The position numbers and the translations under genes were made by a program. This document shows positions 45,014 to 53,874 of a stretch of DNA of 64,000 nucleotides, one piece after another. The stretch covers positions 44,826-108,825 of the forward strand of contig JALFTI010000002.1 in assembly GCA_022778585.1 (NCBI GenBank), in the 5' to 3' direction. Each line of letters begins with the position of its first letter. The stretch's first letter is position 1. Under the pieces are notes generated by a model. That model was given only the letters and a program-made list of their open reading frames with translations. It was not told where the DNA came from and did no database searches. The DNA is from Pygmaiobacter massiliensis. GTDB lineage: Bacteria > Bacillota > Clostridia > Oscillospirales > Ruminococcaceae.

Positions 45014-46306
45014 ATGAAAGTAGCAGTAGTGGGCGGCGGCGGCCGCGAGCATGCTATCATCAAAAAACTGCGGGAAAACCCCCGCATTACCCAGCTGTAT
45101 GCGCTGCCCGGCAACGGCGGCATTGGCTGTGACGCCGAGTGTGTGCCGGTGAAGGCCACCGACCTGGATGGCATTGAAGAGTTTGTGCGAACCCATGGCA
45201 TCGAGTTTGTGGTGGTTGCCCCGGATGACCCGCTGGTGATGGGGCTGGTAGACCGGCTGAACGGTATAGGAGTGCCCTGTTTTGGTCCGGATGCAAAGGC
45301 GGCCATTATTGAGGGCAGCAAGGCCTTCAGCAAACAGCTCATGAAAAAATACAACATTCCCACCGCCCGTTATGAAATTTTTACCGACGCCGAGCAGGCA
45401 CTTGAATACCTGCACAGCGAACAGGCGCATTTTCCCATTGTGCTGAAGGCGGACGGCCTGGCACTGGGCAAGGGGGTGCTCATCTGCCAAAATTTGGCCG
45501 AAGCCTGTGAAGGGGTGCGCACCATTATGCAGGACAAAGCCTTTGGAAGCGCCGGCAACCAGATGGTGGTAGAAGAATTTTTGCAGGGCCCGGAGGTGAG
45601 CGTGCTTGCCTTTACCGACGGTGAGACTCTGGTGCCAATGGTGAGCAGCATGGACCACAAACGGGCGCTGGATAATGACCAGGGGCTTAATACAGGCGGC
45701 ATGGGCACTGTGGCCCCGAACCCCTATTATACCGAGCAGGCGGCCAAGACCTGTATGGAGACCATTTTTTTGCCCACCATTCGGGCCATGAAGGCGGAGG
45801 GGAGACCTTTTAGGGGCTGCTTGTATTTTGGGCTAATGCTGACGGCGGAAGGCCCGAAGGTGATTGAGTACAACTGCCGCTTCGGCGACCCGGAGACCCA
45901 GGTGGTGCTGCCGCTTTTAAAAAGCGACTTGTTTGAAATTATGCTGGCGGTAAGCGAAGGAAGGCTTTCCAGCGTGCCGGTGAAATTTTCTACTGACAGT
46001 GCCGCCTGCGTTGTGGTGGCAAGCGGCGGTTACCCCAAAAAATATGCTACCGGCTGTGCCATTTCGGGGCTGGATGAAAACGGCCGGCTGCCCAAAAAGC
46101 AGGTGCAGGTGTACCACGCAGGTACCCGCCGCGAAGATGGTGGCTTTGTAACAGCAGGCGGCCGGGTGCTGGGTGTTACCGCCACTGCACCCACCCTTGA
46201 ACAGGCGCTGCAGCTGGCGTATGACGGCGCCGGCAGCGTTCAGTTTGAAGGCGCATACAAGCGTACCGATATTGGCAGGCGGGCCCTTGCGGCCCTGGCC
46301 GACTGA
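45014..46306 (+). CDS. purD: Phosphoribosylamine--glycine ligase
   Basis: A 430-residue ATP-grasp GAR synthetase. It opens MKVAVVGGGGREHAIIKKL. FGPDAKAAIIEGSKAFSKQLMKKY, LKADGLALGKGVLIC, EEFLQGPEVSVLAF and EYNCRFGDPETQVVLPLL follow, with the C-terminal domain's VVVASGGYPKKYATG. GGAAGGAGA precedes ATG 45014. The stop is 16 bases before purL. Confidence 0.97.
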   Translation: MKVAVVGGGGREHAIIKKLRENPRITQLYALPGNGGIGCDAECVPVKATDLDGIEEFVRTHGIEFVVVAPDDPLVMGLVDRLNGIGVPCFGPDAKAAIIEGSKAFSKQLMKKYNIPTARYEIFTDAEQALEYLHSEQAHFPIVLKADGLALGKGVLICQNLAEACEGVRTIMQDKAFGSAGNQMVVEEFLQGPEVSVLAFTDGETLVPMVSSMDHKRALDNDQGLNTGGMGTVAPNPYYTEQAAKTCMETIFLPTIRAMKAEGRPFRGCLYFGLMLTAEGPKVIEYNCRFGDPETQVVLPLLKSDLFEIMLAVSEGRLSSVPVKFSTDSAACVVVASGGYPKKYATGCAISGLDENGRLPKKQVQVYHAGTRREDGGFVTAGGRVLGVTATAPTLEQALQLAYDGAGSVQFEGAYKRTDIGRRALAALAD

Positions 46307-46322
46307 GAAAGGGGAACCTTTG

Positions 46323-49300
46323 ATGGTTTACAGAATTTATGTGGAAAAAAAGGCGCCTTATGATGTGGAAGCCCAGGGCCTTTTGGCCGAACTGAAGGGG
46401 CTGCCAGAAATTGAGCATCTTGCCGGTCTGCGGCTTTTGAACCGGTACGATGTGGAGGGCATTTCCAAGGAGCTTTTTGACCAGTGTGTGCCCACCGTGT
46501 TCAGCGAACCGCAGGTGGACTGCACCTTTTTGCAGCTGCCCGAAGGGGCAGATCGGGTGTTTGCGGTGGAATACCTGCCCGGTCAGTTTGACCAGCGGGC
46601 CGAGAGCGCTTCGGAGTGCATTCAGCTGATCAGCCAGGGCGAGCGACCGGTGGTGCGCAGTGCAAAGGTCTATCTGCTTATGGGCAGCCTGACCGATGAG
46701 GAGCTTTCGGCCATTGAAAAATATGTCATTAACCCGGTGGAGTCCCGCCAGGCGGACCTTCTGGAGAAAAAGACCCTTGCGGCAAACTACCCTGAACCGC
46801 CCGATGTGGCGGTGCTGGAAGGCTTTTGCCAGCTGGATGAAGCTGGCCTTGCCCGGTTTATCGAAGAGTATGCCCTTGCCATGGACCAGGGCGATATCGC
46901 CTTCTGTCAGGCTTATTTCAGGGAAGAAGGGCGCGACCCCACCATTACCGAAATCCGCATGATCGACACCTATTGGTCGGACCATTGCCGGCATACCACC
47001 TTTGGTACAACCATTGACCAGCAGGAAATTTTGGACGAACGGGTAAAGAAGGCCTTTGAGCGGTATTTGGCCATGCGCCGGGAGCTGGGCCGCACCAAAC
47101 CGGTAAATTTGATGGACCTGGCAACCATTTCCACCCGTTACTTAAAAGCCAAGGGCCTTTTGCCGGACCTGGACGAGAGCGAGGAGATCAACGCCTGCAC
47201 CATTAAGGTAAAGGTGGATGTGGACGGAAAAGCCGAGGATTGGCTGTACCTGTTTAAAAACGAAACCCACAACCACCCCACCGAAATTGAACCGTTCGGT
47301 GGGGCTGCCACCTGTATTGGCGGCGCCATTCGGGACCCGCTTTCCGGCCGCAGCTATGTGTACCAGGCTATGCGGCTTACCGGCGCGGGCGACCCGCTGA
47401 CCCCGCTCAGCCAAACACTGCCGGGCAAGCTGCCCCAGCGCAAGCTGGTTACCACCGCGGCGGCCGGCTATTCCAGCTACGGCAACCAAATTGGTCTTGC
47501 CACCGGTCAGGTGGACGAGTGGTACCACCCGGGCTATGTGGCAAAACGCATGGAGATCGGCGCGGTGGTGGGCGCGGCCCCGGCAGCGAATGTCTGCCGC
47601 AAGACCCCCCAGCCCGGCGATGTGGTGGTTTTGCTGGGCGGCGCCACCGGCCGGGACGGCTGCGGCGGTGCTACGGGTTCTTCCAAGGCCCATAAGCTGG
47701 AAAGTTTGGAAACCTGCGGCGCCGAGGTGCAAAAGGGCAATGCCCCGGTGGAGCGCAAATTGCAAAGGCTTTTCCGCAATGGGGAAGTCACCCGCATGAT
47801 CAAGCGCTGCAACGACTTTGGCGCGGGCGGTGTATCGGTAGCCATTGGCGAACTGGCCGATGGGCTTTTGATTGATCTTTCTAAGGTGCCTAAAAAATAC
47901 GACGGGCTGGACGGAACCGAGCTTGCCATCAGCGAAAGCCAGGAGCGCATGGCAGTGGTGCTGGCGGCCGAGGACGAAAAAGCCTTTATTGAGGCGGCGC
48001 GGGCCGAAAACCTGGACGCCACCGTGGTGGCAAAGGTCACTGCGGAACCGCGGCTGGTGATGACCTGGCGGGGTAAGACCATTGTGGATATTGCCCGCAG
48101 CTTCCTGGCTTCGAACGGCGCGGAAAAGCACACCACCGTTCGGGTGGAGCCGATGAAGGCAGCGGTTGCAGGCCCTGCGGGTGAAAGCTTTGGCGAAAAG
48201 ATGAAAAACCTGGTAAGCGACCTGAATGTTTGCAGCAAAAAGGGCCTTTCGGAACGGTTTGACTCCACCATTGGCGCAGCTACCGTGCTGATGCCGTTTG
48301 GCGGCCGCTACCAGATGACCCCGGCCCAGGTAATGGCGGCAAAGCTGCCGGTTCTTTCGGGTGAAACCAATACCTGCAGCGGTATGGCCTGGGGCTTTAA
48401 CCCGTTTATTGCCCAGCAGGACCAGTACACCGGGGCCTACCTGGCAGTGGTGGAGAGCGTTTCCAAACTGGTGGCGGCAGGTTTTGACCACGATGAAGCC
48501 TGGCTGACCTTCCAGGAATATTATGAAAAACTGGGCACGGACCCCAACCGCTGGGGCAAGCCGTTTGCCGCGCTTTTGGGCAGTGTGGATGCACAGATGG
48601 ACCTGGGCATTGCGGCCATTGGTGGCAAGGACAGCATGTCCGGCAGCTTTGAAAAGTTGGATGTACCGCCTACGCTGGTAAGCTTTGCCACCGCACTGGG
48701 AGATGCGCGGCGGGTTGTAAGCCCGGAATTTAAGCTGGCCGGCAGCAAGGTTGTGTGGCTTGCGCCCGAATACCAGCCCGACAGCCTGCTGCCGGATGCG
48801 GAAAGCCTGCAGGATGTATACAGCGCGGTGGAAGCGCTGATTGAGCAGGAGGAAGCTATTGCGGTTTGGACCCCCGGCTACGGTGGCATTGCCGAAGGCG
48901 TGTTCAAAATGTGCCTGGGCAACCGACTGGGTTTGGCGCTGGATGAAAACTTCCCGAAAGAAAAGCTGTTTGGCGCAGCTTATGGCGGGTTTATTATCGA
49001 GCTGGCCGAAGAGCTGGAGGTGGGCGTACCTTTGGGCGTGACAACCGAACGGTATACCCTGACCGGATGCGGCGAAACGCTGGAACTTGCCCAGCTGCAG
49101 AAGGTTTACGAGGACAAGCTGGAGCCGGTGTTTGCCTGCAACATTCGAACAAGCGAAGAAAAGGTGGAAAAATTCAGCTATTCTGCCAGCGAATATGCAG
49201 CCCCGGCCATCGGTACAGCAAAGCCCCGGGTGCTGATTCCGGTTTTCCCGGGCACCAACTGCGAATACGACTCGGCCCGTGCCATCCGCAGGGCGGGCGG

Positions 49301-50021
49301 CGAGCCGGAGGTATTTGTGCTGAATAACCTGACCCCCCAAAGCGTGGCCGAAAGCGTTTCGGCCCTTGCAAAGCGCATTGACGCCAGCCAGGTGGTATTT
49401 TTGCCGGGCGGTTTTTCGGGCGGCGACGAGCCGGACGGCAGCGGCAAGTTTATCACGGCTGTTTTCCGCAACCCCTCAGTCACCGAGGCGGTTCGCCGGC
49501 TGCTTAACCAGCGCGACGGGCTGATGCTGGGCATCTGCAACGGGTTCCAGGCACTGATCAAGCTGGGGCTTGTGCCGTTTGGCGACATTATTACTGCAGA
49601 CGAAAGCTGCCCCACCCTCACCTTTAATACCATTGGCCGCCATCAAAGCCGGCTGGTGCGCACCCGGGTGGCTTCCAATAAGTCTCCCTGGCTGATGCAC
49701 TGCAATGTAAACGACCGGCATACCGTGGCCATCAGCCATGGCGAAGGGCGCCTGGTGGCCAGCGAAGAGCTGCTTAGAAAGCTTGCGGCAAATGGCCAGA
49801 TTGCCACCCAGTATGTGGATTTGTCGGGCGAACCGTCGATGGACATCCGCACAAACCCCAATGGCAGCGTATATGCCATTGAAGGCATTACCAGCCCCGA
49901 CGGCAGGGTACTGGGCAAAATGGGTCACTCCGAGCGTTCGGGCGCCGATTTGTACCGCAATGTGCCGGGCAATAAATATCAGCCTCTGTTTGAAGGCGGT
50001 ATGGATTACTTTAAGCTGTAA
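46323..50021 (+). CDS. purL: Phosphoribosylformylglycinamidine synthase (single chain)
   Basis: A 1232-residue single-chain FGAM synthase, the long clostridial form in which synthetase and glutaminase are fused, rather than the purS-purQ-purL split of Bacilli. The N-terminal PurS-like part is at 1-80. LDEAGLARFIEEYALAMDQGDIAFCQAYF and DTYWSDHCRHTTFGT precede two AIR-synthetase-like halves (FKNETHNHPTEIEPFGGAAT; GGKDSMSG). The C-terminal class-I glutaminase has FPGTNCEYDSARA, LPGGFSGGDEPDGSG, nucleophile Cys in GICNGFQ, and the partner His/Glu at GHSERSG. GGGGAA precedes ATG 46323. It yields FGAM for PurM. Confidence 0.96.
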   Translation: MVYRIYVEKKAPYDVEAQGLLAELKGLPEIEHLAGLRLLNRYDVEGISKELFDQCVPTVFSEPQVDCTFLQLPEGADRVFAVEYLPGQFDQRAESASECIQLISQGERPVVRSAKVYLLMGSLTDEELSAIEKYVINPVESRQADLLEKKTLAANYPEPPDVAVLEGFCQLDEAGLARFIEEYALAMDQGDIAFCQAYFREEGRDPTITEIRMIDTYWSDHCRHTTFGTTIDQQEILDERVKKAFERYLAMRRELGRTKPVNLMDLATISTRYLKAKGLLPDLDESEEINACTIKVKVDVDGKAEDWLYLFKNETHNHPTEIEPFGGAATCIGGAIRDPLSGRSYVYQAMRLTGAGDPLTPLSQTLPGKLPQRKLVTTAAAGYSSYGNQIGLATGQVDEWYHPGYVAKRMEIGAVVGAAPAANVCRKTPQPGDVVVLLGGATGRDGCGGATGSSKAHKLESLETCGAEVQKGNAPVERKLQRLFRNGEVTRMIKRCNDFGAGGVSVAIGELADGLLIDLSKVPKKYDGLDGTELAISESQERMAVVLAAEDEKAFIEAARAENLDATVVAKVTAEPRLVMTWRGKTIVDIARSFLASNGAEKHTTVRVEPMKAAVAGPAGESFGEKMKNLVSDLNVCSKKGLSERFDSTIGAATVLMPFGGRYQMTPAQVMAAKLPVLSGETNTCSGMAWGFNPFIAQQDQYTGAYLAVVESVSKLVAAGFDHDEAWLTFQEYYEKLGTDPNRWGKPFAALLGSVDAQMDLGIAAIGGKDSMSGSFEKLDVPPTLVSFATALGDARRVVSPEFKLAGSKVVWLAPEYQPDSLLPDAESLQDVYSAVEALIEQEEAIAVWTPGYGGIAEGVFKMCLGNRLGLALDENFPKEKLFGAAYGGFIIELAEELEVGVPLGVTTERYTLTGCGETLELAQLQKVYEDKLEPVFACNIRTSEEKVEKFSYSASEYAAPAIGTAKPRVLIPVFPGTNCEYDSARAIRRAGGEPEVFVLNNLTPQSVAESVSALAKRIDASQVVFLPGGFSGGDEPDGSGKFITAVFRNPSVTEAVRRLLNQRDGLMLGICNGFQALIKLGLVPFGDIITADESCPTLTFNTIGRHQSRLVRTRVASNKSPWLMHCNVNDRHTVAISHGEGRLVASEELLRKLAANGQIATQYVDLSGEPSMDIRTNPNGSVYAIEGITSPDGRVLGKMGHSERSGADLYRNVPGNKYQPLFEGGMDYFKL

Positions 50022-50066
50022 CCACCCAAAGCAGCCGGCCTTTTGCCGGCAAGGAAAGGAAACCAA

Positions 50067-51500
50067 ATGAACCACGACAGATATATCAGCCCGTTTGAGA
50101 CCCGCTATGCCAGCAAGGAGATGCAGTACATCTTCTCGGAGGACAAAAAGTTCAAAACCTGGCGTAAGCTTTGGATCGCACTGGCCCGGGCCGAAAAGGA
50201 GCAGGGACTTGCCATTACCGATGAGCAGATCGCCGAGCTGGAAGCCCATAAGGATGATATCAATTATGAAGATGCCATCCGCCGGGAAAAGGAAGTGCGC
50301 CACGATGTCATGAGCCATGTTTACGCTTATGGCCTGCAGTGCCCCAATGCCAAGGGCATTATCCACCTGGGTGCCACCAGCTGCTATGTGGGGGATAACA
50401 CTGATATTTTGATTATGCGGGAAGCACTTGTGCTGGTGCGCCGCAAGCTTTTGAATGTGATGGACCTTTTGGCCAAATTTGCCCGCCAGTACAAGAATAT
50501 GCCGGCTTTGGCCTATACCCACCTGCAGCCCGCCCAGCTTACCACTGTGGGCAAGCGGGCTGCCTTGTGGCTCAACGAGTTCTATATGGACTACGAAGAG
50601 ATCAGCCGCCGCATTGACTCGCTGGCCCTTTTGGGCAGCAAAGGCACCACCGGCACCCAGGCCAGCTTTGTGGAGCTGTTTGACGGGGATGAAAAGAAGA
50701 TTCAGGCGGTGGAAGAGTCGATTGCGAAAGAGATGGGCTTTGACAAGGTAGTGCCGGTCTCCGGACAGACCTATTCCCGCAAGGTGGACTTTATGGTGCT
50801 CAGCGCGCTTTCGGGCATTGCGCAAAGTGCCATGAAGTTTGCAAACGACCTGCGTATTTTGCAGAACTTTAAAGAGATGGAAGAGCCGTTTGAGGCACAC
50901 CAGATTGGTTCTTCTGCCATGCCGTATAAGCGCAACCCCCTGCGGTCGGAGCGGATCTGTGCGCTGGCCCGGTATTTGATGATCGATATCCTGAACCCGG
51001 CATTCACAGCGGGTACCCAGTGGTTTGAGCGCACGCTGGACGATTCGGCCAATAAGCGGGTAGCGGTGGCCGAGGCGTTCCTCGCGGCCGATGCCATTTT
51101 GGGTATTTTGATGAATGTTTGCGACGGCCTGGTGGTGTACCCCAAGGTGGTGCGCGCCCGGGTAATGGCCGAACTGCCCTTTATGGCCAGCGAAAATATT
51201 ATGATGAGCGCAGTAAAAAAAGGCGGCGACCGGCAGGAGCTTCACGAAAAGCTGCGGGTACACTCGCTGGCGGCGGCCCGTGTGGTGAAGGAAGAGGGCG
51301 GCAAAAACGATTTGATTGAGCGGGTTTGTTCCGACCCGGCATTTGGGCTGAATTATGCCGAGGTGGAAGCTATTTTGAAGCCGGAAGCCTTTACCGGCCG
51401 CGCCCCGCAGCAGGTGGACGCTTTCCTGGACCAGGTGATCTGCCCGGTATTGGAAGAAAACCGCAGCCTTTTGGGCGAAAAGTCCGAACTTTCAGTTTAA
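50067..51500 (+). CDS. purB: Adenylosuccinate lyase
   Basis: A 477-residue fumarase-superfamily lyase acting twice in purine synthesis: SAICAR to AICAR and adenylosuccinate to AMP. It opens YISPFETRYASKEMQYIFSEDKK. HDVMSHVYAYG, IHLGATSCYVGDNTDILI and YTHLQPAQLTTVGKR contain active-site His residues. The signature loop is GSSAMPYKRNPLRSERI. GGAAAGGA precedes ATG 50067. It ends the operon 25 bases before a strong terminator. Confidence 0.97.
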   Translation: MNHDRYISPFETRYASKEMQYIFSEDKKFKTWRKLWIALARAEKEQGLAITDEQIAELEAHKDDINYEDAIRREKEVRHDVMSHVYAYGLQCPNAKGIIHLGATSCYVGDNTDILIMREALVLVRRKLLNVMDLLAKFARQYKNMPALAYTHLQPAQLTTVGKRAALWLNEFYMDYEEISRRIDSLALLGSKGTTGTQASFVELFDGDEKKIQAVEESIAKEMGFDKVVPVSGQTYSRKVDFMVLSALSGIAQSAMKFANDLRILQNFKEMEEPFEAHQIGSSAMPYKRNPLRSERICALARYLMIDILNPAFTAGTQWFERTLDDSANKRVAVAEAFLAADAILGILMNVCDGLVVYPKVVRARVMAELPFMASENIMMSAVKKGGDRQELHEKLRVHSLAAARVVKEEGGKNDLIERVCSDPAFGLNYAEVEAILKPEAFTGRAPQQVDAFLDQVICPVLEENRSLLGEKSELSV

Positions 51501-51525
51501 ACGGCCAATTTGTTTGTTATTACTT

Positions 51526-51560
51526 AAAAAGCGCAGGGCCTTTGTGGCCCTGCGCTTTTT
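51526..51560. terminator. Intrinsic terminator of the purine operon
   Basis: Perfect 15-bp stem AAAAAGCGCAGGGCC (51526-51540) / GGCCCTGCGCTTTTT (51546-51560). It can also serve the converging small membrane protein gene. Confidence 0.93.
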
Positions 51561-51579
51561 ATATACCGAAAAATGGTGG

Positions 51580-51753
51580 TTAATACCGCAACACAAAATA
51601 TAAAACATAAACCCAGCTTAAAAGCCCATGAAAAATGGCCCACCCTACCGAGTGCCAGGTGGTATAGCTGATAACCATAGCCAGCGCGGTGCCAAAGGTA
51701 ATGCCGGACTTTACCGTCTTTTTGACAATGGTTTGCTGAGAGTACGGTTCCAT
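51580..51753 (-). CDS. Small (57-residue) membrane protein
   Basis: A 57-residue protein with two hydrophobic segments (about 18-33 and 39-56) linked by TTWHSVGWA. The N-terminus is polar and basic. ATG 51753 follows a GGGGGG-type site on the minus strand. It converges on purB and shares its terminator. I do not recognise a named family; the coding-like composition, membrane pattern and proper ribosome site argue it is real. Confidence 0.6.
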   Translation of the reverse strand: MEPYSQQTIVKKTVKSGITFGTALAMVISYTTWHSVGWAIFHGLLSWVYVLYFVLRY

Positions 51754-52173
51754 AAAATAACCCCCCAGATAGATTCTGACTATGATGGTAGCATTCCCCT
51801 GCCGAAAGGTCAAGGAAAAGAATGCTGGATTTTTTTATAAAGGGCCTTTGTAAAATACCGGCAAAAGAAAAATGCGAAGCCGGCACCGCCTTTTTGCCAT
51901 AAAATCTAGCCAATTGCGACAGACTTGTGTAAAAAATGGGAATACCAAACCATACCGTCAGAAGAAAGCTGCAGTGCAAACCGTTGGCAAAAAGACGCCT
52001 ACACATACTTTACACAACTTTACCATATTTCTTTCGCCCGGCTCTAAAACTTCCCACAAGATTTATTGGCATACTATAACTGCAGTTGGAAAGCGGCACA
52101 AAACCAGCCGGCTGCTTGGGGCAAAACGCCTCAACACCCAAAAAAGCAGCAGATCGAAAGGACCTGATAGTTT
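51754..52173. other. Intergenic region between the divergent small membrane protein and htrA
   Basis: About 420 AT-richer bases. A weak possible htrA promoter is TTCCCA (52051-52056) with TACTAT (52072-52077). No stress-regulator consensus (CIRCE, CtsR heptads) and no gene were recognised. Confidence 0.4.
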
Positions 52174-53628
52174 ATGGATCATGAATACACAAATGGGCAA
52201 CAGTATAATCCCAACCAGCAGGAACCAACAAACCAGGCAGCGCCATTCAGCGCGGGGGGAACCGAGGGCAGCCAGTACCACTACAGCGACCAGACAAACA
52301 GTCAGCCGGCTGGCGACCAAACTGCATATGAAGGACACAATGCTTATACACAAGCATCTAATGCCCACAGCAGCGACCCGCAGGATGCAGCTTATACCCC
52401 GGTAGGGGAAGCAAGCTATACCTCCCACAACCAAACCCCACCCAAAAAGCAGCACCCGGCAGCCAAGCGCTGGGGCACACGGGCACTGGCGCTTTTGTTG
52501 GTTGCAGCAGTGGCGTTTGGCGGCGGTTATGCGGGTACAGCCCTGGCCAATGCACAGGGGGGCAAGGTAGTTATTCGCCAGGCGCAGACAACGGTGCAGG
52601 GGGACAGCGAAGCATCTGCAACCGGAACCCTAACCTCCACCCAGGTAGCACAGACCGTATCGCCTTCGGTGGTGGCAATTACCACCGAAAAAATGGTTAC
52701 CACCAACACCTGGTTTGGCGGCCATCAGATTGAAAGCGGTGCCGGAAGCGGTGTGATTATCAGCGAGGATGGCTATATTCTTACCTGCGCCCATGTGATC
52801 AACGGCGCTGATACCATTCAGGTGGAATTGTCGGACGGGACCAATTATAGTGCCAGCCTGGTAGGCAGCTATGTGAACGGTGATATTGCAGTGATTAAGA
52901 TTGAGGCCACCGGCCTGACCCCCGCCACCATAGGCGACAGCTCCGCTATTCAGCTGGGCGAGCCGGTCTGGGCGGTGGGTAACCCGGAAGGAACCCTTAG
53001 CGGTACTGTTACCGATGGCATTATCAGCAGCCTCGACCGGCAGATTACCGTTCAGCTGGAGACCGATAGCTCTCAGCAGTCCGGTTTTGGGTATTTTGGT
53101 TCTACTACCCAAAATGTCACCTTAAATTGCATTCAAATGAGTGCGCAGGTCAGCCCGGGCAACTCGGGCGGCGGGCTGTTTAACAGCAAGGGAGAGCTTA
53201 TTGGGATTGTGAACGCCAAAAGCTCCGGCACCAATGCCGAAGGTTTGGGTTTTGCAATTCCCTCCAATACCGCCATAGAGATTGCAACCCAGCTGATGGA
53301 ACAGGGCAGCTACACCGATCCCAATGCTCAGTCTGGCGGGCCGGTACTGGGTATTACGGCGGTCTATCTGACCCAGCAGCAGGCCCAGCAGTACGGCTAT
53401 ACCTCGGCAGGCGTTTATGTGTACGAGGTTAACTTTCAGTCCACTGCCGAGGCAGGCCTTACAAGCGGCGACCGGATTATAAGTGTGGACGGTTCGGTTA
53501 TTAGCCAAATTCAGGATATTTCGGATATTTTGGCCGAAAAGAGTGTAGGCGACCAGGTAGAGCTTTCGGTGGAGCGCGGCGGCCAGATGGTGGATTTGAC
53601 CATTACGCTGGTGGAAAGCGCAAGCTGA
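52174..53628 (+). CDS. HtrA/DegP-like membrane-anchored serine protease
   Basis: A 484-residue S1C protease with a chaperone/protease role in envelope quality control. Residues 1-99 form a hydrophilic Gln/Asn/Ser-rich cytoplasmic tail. One membrane segment (about 101-125) places the protease outside. The triad is His207 in LTCAHVI, Asp237 in NGDIAVIK and Ser331 in SPGNSGGGLF. A single PDZ domain (about 390-480) ends the protein. AAAGGAC precedes ATG 52174. Transcribed alone with a terminator. It resembles B. subtilis HtrA/HtrB in topology. Confidence 0.93.
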   Translation: MDHEYTNGQQYNPNQQEPTNQAAPFSAGGTEGSQYHYSDQTNSQPAGDQTAYEGHNAYTQASNAHSSDPQDAAYTPVGEASYTSHNQTPPKKQHPAAKRWGTRALALLLVAAVAFGGGYAGTALANAQGGKVVIRQAQTTVQGDSEASATGTLTSTQVAQTVSPSVVAITTEKMVTTNTWFGGHQIESGAGSGVIISEDGYILTCAHVINGADTIQVELSDGTNYSASLVGSYVNGDIAVIKIEATGLTPATIGDSSAIQLGEPVWAVGNPEGTLSGTVTDGIISSLDRQITVQLETDSSQQSGFGYFGSTTQNVTLNCIQMSAQVSPGNSGGGLFNSKGELIGIVNAKSSGTNAEGLGFAIPSNTAIEIATQLMEQGSYTDPNAQSGGPVLGITAVYLTQQQAQQYGYTSAGVYVYEVNFQSTAEAGLTSGDRIISVDGSVISQIQDISDILAEKSVGDQVELSVERGGQMVDLTITLVESAS

Positions 53629-53676
53629 CCGGAAAAGATTTTAGGGTAAAAACCGCAGATAGATTGCTAGTTTTAT

Positions 53677-53714
53677 AAAAAGCCAGCGGCCTTTTTGGGC
53701 GCTGGCTTTTTATG
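53677..53714 (+). terminator. Intrinsic terminator of htrA
   Basis: AAAAAGCCAGCG-GCC (53677-53691) pairs with GG-GCGCTGGCTTTTT (53697-53713 region), with T-rich loop and tail. Confidence 0.88.
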
Positions 53715-53738
53715 TTGTATAAAATTTAAAAGGTCCGT

Positions 53739-53767
53739 TTGCAAATGGCGTGCCGGCTGGGTAGAAT
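53739..53767 (+). promoter_or_regulatory. Promoter of the M3 peptidase gene
   Basis: TTGCAA (53739-53744), 17-bp spacer, TAGAAT (53762-53767), about 108 bases before the start. Confidence 0.65.
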
Positions 53768-53874
53768 AAAAGAAAGTACAAGAAAAAGTATTTTAAGCTG
53801 CCATATCGCACCAGGGTTGTGCAGCAGCAGATAGGGAACAAGAACCGCTTTTTTACTATGAGGGAGGTCTTTTT

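Noticed and set aside
47142..49340. A 732-codon minus-strand frame inside purL
   Set aside because: Antisense shadow of purL, which is fully conserved on the plus strand.
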